Below are positions 39,006 to 46,920 of a DNA stretch of 64,000 nt, piece by piece. This DNA is from CAZTHM01 sp041946825 (GTDB taxonomy: Bacteria > Acidobacteriota > Terriglobia > UBA7540), in the NCBI GenBank assembly GCA_041946825.1, contig JBHGBD010000005.1, forward strand, positions 124,001 through 188,000, written 5' to 3'. The notes under the pieces were generated by a model. That model was not told the DNA's origin. It saw only the letters and a program-made list of their open reading frames with translations, and did no database searches. The position numbers and the translations under genes were made by a program. Numbering within the stretch: position 1 is the first letter of the stretch; each line of letters begins with the position of its first letter.

Positions 39006-40487
39006 CTAGCTTTTGCGGAGAAAGAGCGCTGCCGCGCCCGGAAACGGCACAGCGAAATTAGGTTTACCGCCACCTTTCACGGTACCTCCCGGCGTGATCG
39101 TGCCTTCCACCGGGTGCACCCATTCCACAGTGAAAGGTCCGGGCGCCGAGGTCAGATCCAGAACGACTTCGTCTCCCTCGGGGAGGTAGACGATGTACTC
39201 CGTGCCCGGATTGGCCAGGCAATATTTGGTGCTGGCGAGTTCATCGTGCGGGACCATCGCTGCCAGATCGACCCGTTTGGCGAGCGTGCGCGTGTTGCCG
39301 ATCGCCCTCCGCACTGGCTCCCAGGTCCAATCATCGCGGCGATTTAGGTCGCGAGTCGGATACCCCGGCCGCGACGCCCAATTCACCTGCCCGCAGGGCC
39401 GGCCGGGAATCGCATCCCATGAGTCCATCAGCAGCGTGTTGTGACCGCGGACAAAGCACTTCCAGGCCCACGACGGCGTTCCGCCGTGGCCCCACAGGTG
39501 ATCCGTGTCGCACACACTCACCTTCTTGCCATCCCAGGCGGGAGGATCGGTCTTCCAGAACGCCCCTGCGTCTGAGCCGATTGAAATCCACTCGGCGGGG
39601 CTGTTGCGCATGTCCTCGACGGTCTCGGCGTTCCAGCCGGTCAGTCCGACGGGGTGGACTTTTCCTTTCTTTCCCTCTTGCTCGTGCATGAAATTCACCA
39701 CCCACCAATCCCAGTCCTTGTTCCCGCCCTCGTTGATGACCTCGTAGAGAACGTTGTCGAGGTCCGGGACCGTATCAATAATCTTCTGCATGTATTTACC
39801 CTGCACTTCGCGCACATCGGAGCGCTCCATGTCCACCATGCCGGTCCCGGACTTCTCCGCGTCGAAACCGTTGATGTTGTTGGCGCCGTTGTAAGGGTGC
39901 GCGACCCAGGGATCGCACGGCCCGCCATCTTTCTTCTCGCTGAAACTCTGGAAAAGCTGGATGGCGGCGTAAATGCCATGATCACGGGCGTAAGCAATCC
40001 GGCTATGCATGCGATCGAAATAGGCGGGATTGAATTTTGTGAGATCGAACTTGGGTAATCCATCCTTCGCCGTACCAGGGCCCGTGCGCAGGTAGGGCAG
40101 CGGGTCAACCAGCATCTTCTCGTCGGTCCAGGGCGCGTAGGCCGCCTGCATCCAGTGCCAGAAGCGCATGAAGTTGTGGTTGTGCTTCACCATCATGTCG
40201 ATATAGGCGGGCCAGTCGAAACGCTGCAACGGCGCCACGCCGATGTCCTGAAAATTGGCCCAAGTGTGCGCGCCGGTCAGAAAGGTGGCCTTGCCGCTGG
40301 CATCGGCAAAATACCGGGGATTAACGGGATGCACGCGCAGCGGCCCCGTGGCGGGAGCAGGCTTGGAATCGTACCCGGGAACCCTCCCCGACGGCGCATG
40401 CTTACTTTCTGCGGCAGCCCGGGAAGAGAATACCGCGAACGCCGCACCTCCAGCCATGGTCTTGGTCAGAAACCCACGACGTTTCAT
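39006..40487 (-). CDS. Tat-exported GH-A-like barrel protein, type C (copy 1)
   Basis: About 493 aa from the ATG at 40487, which follows GGGAGGTAACT; five codons further upstream are open. A twin-arginine signal is clear ('KRRGFLTKTMAGGAAFAVFSS'). The barrel opens 'LRVHPVNPRYFADASGK...LTGAHTWANFQDIG'. The acid/base motif of clan GH-A is present: 'DNVLYEVINEGG' with Asn252-Glu253. At the place where the nucleophile Glu is expected there is 'VSVCDTDHLWGHGG', with Asp327 and Asp329. The C-terminal beta-strand domain ends 'GAAALFLRKS'. It is a paralogue of the genes at 40511 and 43857. Activity unknown, probably a glycosidase. Confidence 0.72.
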   Translation of the reverse strand: MKRRGFLTKTMAGGAAFAVFSSRAAAESKHAPSGRVPGYDSKPAPATGPLRVHPVNPRYFADASGKATFLTGAHTWANFQDIGVAPLQRFDWPAYIDMMVKHNHNFMRFWHWMQAAYAPWTDEKMLVDPLPYLRTGPGTAKDGLPKFDLTKFNPAYFDRMHSRIAYARDHGIYAAIQLFQSFSEKKDGGPCDPWVAHPYNGANNINGFDAEKSGTGMVDMERSDVREVQGKYMQKIIDTVPDLDNVLYEVINEGGNKDWDWWVVNFMHEQEGKKGKVHPVGLTGWNAETVEDMRNSPAEWISIGSDAGAFWKTDPPAWDGKKVSVCDTDHLWGHGGTPSWAWKCFVRGHNTLLMDSWDAIPGRPCGQVNWASRPGYPTRDLNRRDDWTWEPVRRAIGNTRTLAKRVDLAAMVPHDELASTKYCLANPGTEYIVYLPEGDEVVLDLTSAPGPFTVEWVHPVEGTITPGGTVKGGGKPNFAVPFPGAAALFLRKS

Positions 40488-40510
40488 AGTTACCTCCCGC
40501 ATTAGCGGAT

Positions 40511-42001
40511 TCAGCCCTTTTTGACGTAGAGGACCGCGGCGCCGCCGAACGGCGCGACGAACAACTGCTTGGCGCCACCGTTCGCGGTCCCGCCTCGAAC
40601 GATATCTCCCTCAACCGGGCGCATCCATTCCACCGTCATCGCGCCGGTGGCCGCAGACAGATCCAGGGTCGCCTCGTCGCCCTCGGGCAGGTAGACGAGG
40701 TATTCCCACGGCGGATTCGCCAGACAAAATTCCGTTGACGCCAATTCATTGCGCGGCGTCATCGATGCCAGATTGATGCGTAGCGCGTAGGTGCGCGTAT
40801 TGCCCATCGCCAGACGAACCGGCTCCCAGGTCCAGTGCTCGCCGCGGTTCACGTCGCGGTCGGGCGTGCCGGGGCGTGACAGCCAGTTTACGCTCCCACA
40901 CGGCCGGCCCGGAAGCGGCGACCACGGGTCCATCAGCCACGTGTTGTGGCCGCGCAGGAAAGATTTCCAAGCCCACGCAGCAGTTCCTCCATGGCCCCAG
41001 AGATGGTCGGTATCGAGGATGCTCACTTTCTTTCCGTCCCAAGCGGGCGGGTTGGTTTTGAAGTGCCCGTCATTCCATCCCGCTCCGATCCAATCCGCGG
41101 GGCTCGCAAGCATCTCCGCCAGACTCTCTGCTCCTCCGCCGGACAGGCCAACGGGATGTTGTTTGCTTTTACCTTTTTCATAATCATGCACAAAGTCAAC
41201 AATCCACCAATCCCAATCCCTCCGTCCGCCCTCGCCGACCGCCTCGAAGAGCACGTTGTCGAGGTCATTGACCGTGTCAACGACCTTGCGCATGTAAGCC
41301 GCTTGCATTGCACGGACCTCAGAGCGATCCAGGTCGACCGTCGAGGTGCCTGCCTTCTCTCCGTCGAAGCCGTTAATGTTGTTCCGCGCGTTGTAGGGAT
41401 GGCCGGGCCAGGGATCGCACGGCCCGCCGCGCTTTTCGCTGGCTCCCGGAAGGAAGAGTTGGATATCAACGTAGATCCCCCGCTCGCCCGCTTCGACGGC
41501 CCTTGAACGGAGGCGCTCGAAGAACGCCTCGTTGAATTTGGTCAAATCGAATTTCGGCTTTCCGTCGAGCGCCGCGCCAGGGCCGGTTCGCTGGTAGGGG
41601 AGCGGGTCGAACTGGATCTTGTCTCCCGTCCAGGCGCCACCCTCGGCCTGTACCCAGATCCATAACTTTGTACAGTTGTGATTATGATCAGTCAACATAT
41701 CCAAAAACTCATTCCAGGCGAACGGCCGTAAAGGAGGAATTCCCATATCCTGAAGGCCCGCCCAGGTTTGCGAACCGGTAAGGAACACCGGTTGCCCGCT
41801 GCCGTCGGTGAAGTAGCGAGGATTGGCGGGGTGAATTTTGAGCGGCCCCTTCGCCGGCGTGCGCGCAAAACCGCGACCGGGAATCTGCGGTCCGGGCGCG
41901 GCCGCCGCAAGCGAGTGCGACCGGCCGCCCCACGCATTGAAGCCTGCGGCTCCTGTTACGACTGCCCCAACCGGCATGGCGAGGAAATCTCTCCGGTTCA
42001 A
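40511..42001 (-). CDS. Tat-exported GH-A-like barrel protein, type C (copy 2), altered acid/base motif
   Basis: About 496 aa from a TTG at 42001, chosen because it keeps the twin-arginine signal ('NRRDFLAMPVGAVVTG') at the extreme N-terminus; an ATG at residue 9 would lose the RR pair. The ribosome-binding site is weak (AAGAGAAC). It is a paralogue of the gene at 39006 with the same opening ('LKIHPANPRYFTDGSGQ...LTGSQTWAGLQDMG') and the same 'DTDHLWGHGG'. However, the acid/base NE motif reads 'DNVLFEAVGEGG' (Gly256-Glu257), so the Asn that supports the acid/base is lost. The C-terminus ends 'GAAVLYVKKG'. It may be catalytically altered or bind a different substrate. Confidence 0.7.
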   Translation of the reverse strand: MNRRDFLAMPVGAVVTGAAGFNAWGGRSHSLAAAAPGPQIPGRGFARTPAKGPLKIHPANPRYFTDGSGQPVFLTGSQTWAGLQDMGIPPLRPFAWNEFLDMLTDHNHNCTKLWIWVQAEGGAWTGDKIQFDPLPYQRTGPGAALDGKPKFDLTKFNEAFFERLRSRAVEAGERGIYVDIQLFLPGASEKRGGPCDPWPGHPYNARNNINGFDGEKAGTSTVDLDRSEVRAMQAAYMRKVVDTVNDLDNVLFEAVGEGGRRDWDWWIVDFVHDYEKGKSKQHPVGLSGGGAESLAEMLASPADWIGAGWNDGHFKTNPPAWDGKKVSILDTDHLWGHGGTAAWAWKSFLRGHNTWLMDPWSPLPGRPCGSVNWLSRPGTPDRDVNRGEHWTWEPVRLAMGNTRTYALRINLASMTPRNELASTEFCLANPPWEYLVYLPEGDEATLDLSAATGAMTVEWMRPVEGDIVRGGTANGGAKQLFVAPFGGAAVLYVKKG

Positions 42002-42053
42002 TGGTTGTTCTCTTGGGCGAACTTCGCCGCTGACACCGATCGCGGTCAACCAC

Positions 42054-43661
42054 CTAATTTCGGGAGCGCAGTAAGAGCACCCAATCCTGCTCCTCAGGAG
42101 CGCGGAAAGTATTGGCCGACTCGGGCGTGGCAGCGCTCCGCTTGCCCGTGCGCGGGTCAAACCACTCCGATGTCAAACCGTCAGCCAGGATTCCGGGCCG
42201 CAATTTCAGTTCGCCGCCCTGGGGCAAGTAGACAACCGCAAGATCCCCGCGCTCCGAGCGCGACGCGGAAATGTGCGCCGCCGGGTTGCTTTCCCCGGGC
42301 TGTTCAGCCAGCAGATTGTCATCGGGGCGCAACGTCCACCAGGGAATCGAAGTGAAGAATTCTCCGAGGTATTTCATCTGCGTGCTGCCGGGAAACGAAA
42401 GGGCTTCGCGCCAGGTTTTGGCGACCCCCGTCGTGGGATGATCGGTCGGCGGCTCTCCGACCGCCGTGTGCCAGCTCCACACGCCATGCGCGCCGTAGGT
42501 GACCCCCGCGGTCGGCGCGGATAACAGGCTCCAGTAGATCGCCCGGCGGGTTTCAAAGGCGGTGTGCGGCAGGTTCGTTTTGTATCCGAGGTGCCCCTCG
42601 TACGGCGGCTCGATGTTGATGATAGGTCGCGGCGGGGGTTCGCGCCAATCCTCTGTCTGGGGACCCGAATGCTGGAAGCGCACGGTTTCCGCATCGTCCC
42701 CATGTCCGCTCTGATAGATCAGGAAGTCGAGCCATTTCTCATCCCGGAAACTATCCCACGGCCAGATCATCCCGGCCGGGTGTGTCGTCACCGGGGCGTG
42801 GGGCCGTCCACCGAAAGCGGCTCGCCCGATGCGCTTCCAGCGTGCTCCCATCGCTCCTTCGTAGTAAGAGTCGCCGGTCAGAATCCAAACGACGTGGTTC
42901 GCTCCGTAGCGCGCCTCGAGATAGCGCATCAGCCGGACAACTTCCTTTTCGGGGAGGGAGTTGCCGGAATCCACCGGACGCAGCCCCCAGGTCATTACGA
43001 TCCCCGCGAGCAGTCCGTGCGCCGCGACCGAGTCCACGCGCGCATCGAGGCGCTGGTAGAACTTGGGATTGATGCGAATGGGGTCGGTCCCCGTAAAAGA
43101 GATTTCACCGTTCTCATCGGCGGGCATGCCGTTGCGCGGCGCGACGACATTGAAGTGCACCACCGTAAACTTCTTTGCGACGCGGTCGTTGAGGTAAACC
43201 TCCCAGTCATCCTTGTGGCTGAGGCCGGGGCCGTACCAGACCGAATCACCCAGCCAGAAGAATGGCGTGCCGTCGGCGTGCTCGAGATAGCGGCCGCTAG
43301 ACGCGACGCGGACCGCGCCGTGACGGAAGAAGGGATTTTGCGAATCCTGGCGCTGGCAGGTGAATTCACCCGTCTGTCCGTCCAGACCCGCAACGACCGG
43401 CTGCGTGCGGGTCTGGAATGTCCACTTGCCTGCCTCGTCCGGCATGAAGCGGACACGCCAGGTTTTGCCGCCATCCCAGAAACCCAGGACCTCGTGCGAT
43501 CTTCCCGCGGGGGACTGGAATTGAATTCGGAATTCCGTTTCGGGCGCGGCATCGGCCTGCGCGCTGAACGACTTCTCGAACCTCCCCCAGAGCGGCACGG
43601 TTTGCGCGTCTATCCCAGCGGGAAAAACCAGAAACAGCGCAGCAAGAAGGAATTTTTTCAT
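42054..43661 (-). CDS. Exported DUF5060-DUF4038 protein, type B (copy 2), GH140-like catalytic pair
   Basis: About 535 aa from the ATG at 43661 (AGAGGAAA nine bases upstream). The frame continues upstream into the intergenic repeat, which is not part of the protein. Signal peptide 'MKKFLLAALFLVFPAG'. DUF5060-like beta-sandwich about residues 20-105 ('TEFRIQFQSPAG...VRFMPDEAGKWTF'), then a DUF4038 barrel ('GRYLEHADGTPFFWLGDSVWYG'). Probable catalytic residues are Asp264 in 'VVWILTGDSYYEG' and Glu351 in 'IINIEPPYEG'. These are the positions that hold Asp and Glu in the GH140-like protein at 45395. A C-terminal domain ends 'DWVLLLRSRN'. Confidence 0.78.
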   Translation of the reverse strand: MKKFLLAALFLVFPAGIDAQTVPLWGRFEKSFSAQADAAPETEFRIQFQSPAGRSHEVLGFWDGGKTWRVRFMPDEAGKWTFQTRTQPVVAGLDGQTGEFTCQRQDSQNPFFRHGAVRVASSGRYLEHADGTPFFWLGDSVWYGPGLSHKDDWEVYLNDRVAKKFTVVHFNVVAPRNGMPADENGEISFTGTDPIRINPKFYQRLDARVDSVAAHGLLAGIVMTWGLRPVDSGNSLPEKEVVRLMRYLEARYGANHVVWILTGDSYYEGAMGARWKRIGRAAFGGRPHAPVTTHPAGMIWPWDSFRDEKWLDFLIYQSGHGDDAETVRFQHSGPQTEDWREPPPRPIINIEPPYEGHLGYKTNLPHTAFETRRAIYWSLLSAPTAGVTYGAHGVWSWHTAVGEPPTDHPTTGVAKTWREALSFPGSTQMKYLGEFFTSIPWWTLRPDDNLLAEQPGESNPAAHISASRSERGDLAVVYLPQGGELKLRPGILADGLTSEWFDPRTGKRSAATPESANTFRAPEEQDWVLLLRSRN

Positions 43662-43714
43662 GAAAAGATTTCCTCTTCGGATTACCAGAATGCTGAAAAA
43701 CTCCGTTCGGGCCT

Positions 43715-43902
43715 CCCACCGCAGAGACGCAGAGAACGCAGAGAAACCGCGGAGACTAAAGGCAACGAAATTGCCCGATCCCCTCTGATCCGGCTCGGCG
43801 ACCTCTGCGTCTCGGCGGTGGAGAAACACTCTGTTCCCTTTGCTCCTCGAAAAGCCTCAACCCACCGCAGAGACGCACAGAACGCAGAGAAACCGCGGAG
43901 TC
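43715..43902. repeat. Dispersed intergenic repeat, two direct copies with an inverted copy between
   Basis: A unit of about 40 bases (CCCACCGCAGAGACGCAGAG, continuing to 43756) occurs at 43715-43756 and again at 43861-43902 with a single substitution. An inverted partial copy lies between them at 43799-43822. On the minus strand it reads as 'CTCTGCGTTCTCTGCGTCTCTGCGGTGG'-like text in pieces. Similar CAGAG-rich units occur at 27660-27755. The second direct copy enters the 3' end of the gene at 43857, whose last 14 codons lie inside it. Confidence 0.85.
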
Positions 43903-45299
43903 GTGCTGTCTCCGCCCCGGGCGGATTTTGCCGCCACGGGAACGCCCTTCGTGACATCGAACCATTCGACCGAATACTCCCTGCCCGCGTCCGCCAGTTT
44001 GACGGAAAACTCGCCGCGGTCTCCCGCCTGAAAAACCAGATACTCCCTTCCGGGATCCGCCAGGCAGTAGCGCGTGCCGGATAGCTCGTCATGCGGGGTC
44101 ATGGCCGCCAGATTGACGCGTTCCGAGAAGTGACGCGTCTGCCCCATTCCCTCGCGCGCGGAATCCTGCCAGGTTGGAGACGGAAGGTAATCCTCCATGA
44201 ACAGGACATTCAGGCCGCGGCAGAAGCTCTTCCAGACCCAGGCAGCATCGCCACAAACGTGGCCGCACAGGTGATCGGTGTCGTTGACGATGACCTTGCC
44301 GCGATATTCGCTCGACGGATCGTCCCGGTAATTCTCGCGCGCGTCGCCCGGGTTGGGCGAGATCCAGTCCGCCGGGCTGTTGAAGACCGCGGCGTTGCTG
44401 CCCCGGCTGTATTGCACGGTCATGCCGACGGGGTGCTGTTTAGGTTTCGCGGATTCGTAATTCTTGACATATCTGATTACATAATATTGCCAGTCGGTCG
44501 AGTCGCCGCCCGCCTCGTTGCAGACCTCGTAGAGCACGTTGTCGAGGTCGTTGACCGTGTCGATGACCTTGCGGAGGTATGCCTCCTGCAGCGCCAGGAC
44601 CTTCTTCCCCATCGACGTCACCTGCAAGGTGTTGTAGTCGGTCCCCTTGCCGTTGCCGCTGGCGTCGGCGTCCACTCCCTGAATGTTGTTGTTGCGGTTG
44701 AACGGATGGCACAGCCAGGCGTCGGTGAATTGCAGCTCCCATCCTTCGAAAAGCTGGATGGCGACGTAGATACCCCGCTCGCCCGCCGCGGTCATTCGCT
44801 TCCGCATGCGGTCGAAGTACTCCTGATTGAAGCGGGTCAAATCGAACTTAGGTTTTCCATCCGCGGCCGTCCCGGGGCCGCTGCGCACCCAGGGATGGGG
44901 TTGACAGAACTTCGTCAATTTCACCGGATGCTCGTCGGTCCACTTGGGCGTTTCCCAGCGCCAGAGGCGGAAGAAGTTGTGGTGGTGTTTCGTAAGAAAT
45001 TCGACGTAGCCGTCAAAGTCGAAAGCGGGAGGCGGGTCACTCGTCTCCCACAAGCGGTGGCCGTTGTCCTGAAAGTTGTGCCAGGTGTGCGTTCCGGCGA
45101 GGTAAATGGCCTTGCCCGAGCCGTCGGTGAAATAGCGCGGATTGGAGGCAAGGACGCGCAACGGCCCCCGAGCTGGCGTGGGGACTTCTGCATTCGCGCC
45201 AGATGCAGATGCAATGCCGCCTCCAACTCCGCGGAGGCCCGAAGCGCAGGCCCATACTGCCGCGCCGGACGAGCTTTCCAGAAACATTCGGCGGTTCAC
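43857..45299 (-). CDS. Tat-exported GH-A-like barrel protein, type C (copy 3), repeat-replaced C-terminus
   Basis: 480 aa. A twin-arginine signal starts at once ('NRRMFLESSSGAAVWACASG'). It is a paralogue of 39006 and 40511: 'LRVLASNPRYFTDGSGKAIYLAGTHTWHNFQDNG', the acid/base 'DNVLYEVCNEAGG' (Asn261-Glu262) and 'VIVNDTDHLCGH' (Asp340, Asp342). It has a longer loop before the acid/base. The last 14 residues (TPRFLCVLCVSAVG) are encoded inside the intergenic repeat at 43861-43902; they replace the final ~17 residues that the paralogues use for the last beta-strand. The gene probably lost its native end through insertion of the repeat. It may still fold. Confidence 0.7.
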   Translation of the reverse strand: MNRRMFLESSSGAAVWACASGLRGVGGGIASASGANAEVPTPARGPLRVLASNPRYFTDGSGKAIYLAGTHTWHNFQDNGHRLWETSDPPPAFDFDGYVEFLTKHHHNFFRLWRWETPKWTDEHPVKLTKFCQPHPWVRSGPGTAADGKPKFDLTRFNQEYFDRMRKRMTAAGERGIYVAIQLFEGWELQFTDAWLCHPFNRNNNIQGVDADASGNGKGTDYNTLQVTSMGKKVLALQEAYLRKVIDTVNDLDNVLYEVCNEAGGDSTDWQYYVIRYVKNYESAKPKQHPVGMTVQYSRGSNAAVFNSPADWISPNPGDARENYRDDPSSEYRGKVIVNDTDHLCGHVCGDAAWVWKSFCRGLNVLFMEDYLPSPTWQDSAREGMGQTRHFSERVNLAAMTPHDELSGTRYCLADPGREYLVFQAGDRGEFSVKLADAGREYSVEWFDVTKGVPVAAKSARGGDSTTPRFLCVLCVSAVG

Positions 45300-45394
45300 T
45301 GAGGATCCTTATTGATCCTTGATTTCCTGTGGGCTTTCGCCTCCGGTCAGGGGCGTTCGTTCCGTCCCGCGGGACGCGCCCGGCGCGATCGCGG

Positions 45395-46849
45395 CTACTC
45401 GAGCTCGGTCGGAAGATTCTTTGTCCGATCTTCAAGCACGAGGAGCCAATCGTTGTGATCGCCGTTCGAGGGCGGGACGAACTCCCGAATGCCCTTGTTT
45501 GTGTACTCACCAATCGCAGACCAGGTTCCCTCGCGCGGGTCGTACCAGTGCGCCTTGAGACGGCTGGCCGTGAGCTTATCCATGTGAATCCCCACGCGGT
45601 TGCCGAAGGGCAGATAAGCCACCAGGAAACTTCCGTCGCTGGCGCGCGCCGCCTGAATGTGGTCCTCCCCCGCGCCCTGCCCCATGGCGACGACGGACTG
45701 GTCGGGAACCAGCTTCCACCACGGGCGCAGTTCGAAGAACTTCCGGACCAGGCCCATATCGTAAGCGCCTTCCATGTCCATCGCCTTGCGCCAGTGCGTG
45801 GTACCGCGCAAGGGGATGAAGGGAAACGGATGGTTGGCATTGGGTGGGGGATTGTCGGCATCCCAGAACTGCCAGATGTTGTTGTTGCCGTACCCGTGCC
45901 CCGCCGCGCCCGCCAGCATGTTCCAATAGGCCGCCTCGCGTTCCTGGTGCGCGTCCATTCGCTTGCCGACTATGCCCCCCACATCGGGGTGGTCTTCATA
46001 CCGCGCTTCCATGTCGATGGTCGGCTTCACAGGTTTAAGATTATAATCGTGGGTAATAAATTCGTAGTTGAGGGTGCCCCAGCGGTGCCCGGACTGGATC
46101 ATATTGAAGTCCAGCCAGTCATCGTTGTGGAACCAGAACGAAGAGGAATAATTCGTGACGCCCGGGCTCGGGCCCCCGCCGTGATAGGACACGAGCTGCG
46201 TTCCCTGGCATCCCTCTTTGAGGCCTTTGGCCATCGCGGTCCACACCGCTTCATCTTCGAGCGCGGACCGATCGCCGCCCAGCAACCAGATGACCGCGTT
46301 ATCCTTGTAGCGCGCCGCCAGGAGCTTGCCGAACGTAAACGCATTCGAAGGGTTGAAGACCTGCTCGTTGGTGCGCGTCTGCCGCACGTGCTCACCGTAG
46401 CTCACCACGATCCCCATGACCATCCCGAGCTCGTTGGCCCGATTCACAATGTAGTCAACATTCTTGAAGAAGGGCTCGTTGAATTTTGTGGGGTCCCGAT
46501 CAAGAACTGTTTGATCGCCATAAACATTCGGCCAGGTGAGCCCGCGGAGAAGATACGCCTGGATGACCGTGAAACCCTTGGCAGCGCGGTTCTGGAGATA
46601 TTCGTCCGCCTCTTCGCGTTTCAAGCGTTTGAAAAGCGTCCAGGCCGTATCGCCGAGATAGAGGAACGGCTTGCCGTCCTGATTGACGAGATATCTTCCG
46701 TCCGTGCTCACTTTCAGTTTCATGCCCTTGACCGACGGACCGGCGGCCCCCTCGCCTGATTGGAGCGCCACGGCCAGCGAGGCCATAACAACAAGTAGCA
46801 TCGCGGCCCGCAGCCAGCCGGCCGTGCGTTGCGAATGATGACGAGTCAT
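45395..46849 (-). CDS. Exported GH140-like (DUF4038) glycoside hydrolase, apiosidase family-like
   Basis: 484 aa with a signal peptide (hydrophobic stretch 'AAMLLVVMASLAVAL'). This is the member closest to classical DUF4038/GH140: 'GRYLVNQDGKPFLYLGDTAWTLF', Asp193 in 'VIWLLGGDRSALED' and Glu281 in 'TIDMEARYEDHP', spaced like the catalytic Asp and Glu of characterised GH140 enzymes. Those release apiose from rhamnogalacturonan-II. A C-terminal beta domain follows (about residues 400-470). GH140 specificity cannot be taken over to this protein without testing. It is the first hydrolase of the run, 71 bases after the alcohol dehydrogenase gene. Confidence 0.8.
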   Translation of the reverse strand: MTRHHSQRTAGWLRAAMLLVVMASLAVALQSGEGAAGPSVKGMKLKVSTDGRYLVNQDGKPFLYLGDTAWTLFKRLKREEADEYLQNRAAKGFTVIQAYLLRGLTWPNVYGDQTVLDRDPTKFNEPFFKNVDYIVNRANELGMVMGIVVSYGEHVRQTRTNEQVFNPSNAFTFGKLLAARYKDNAVIWLLGGDRSALEDEAVWTAMAKGLKEGCQGTQLVSYHGGGPSPGVTNYSSSFWFHNDDWLDFNMIQSGHRWGTLNYEFITHDYNLKPVKPTIDMEARYEDHPDVGGIVGKRMDAHQEREAAYWNMLAGAAGHGYGNNNIWQFWDADNPPPNANHPFPFIPLRGTTHWRKAMDMEGAYDMGLVRKFFELRPWWKLVPDQSVVAMGQGAGEDHIQAARASDGSFLVAYLPFGNRVGIHMDKLTASRLKAHWYDPREGTWSAIGEYTNKGIREFVPPSNGDHNDWLLVLEDRTKNLPTELE

Positions 46850-46920
46850 ATCCCCTCCTTTGGGCGTTCAAATCCGGCGAGGGTCGGTGCACCAGGGGTT
46901 TCCGAATTGTTCTGCGCCGC

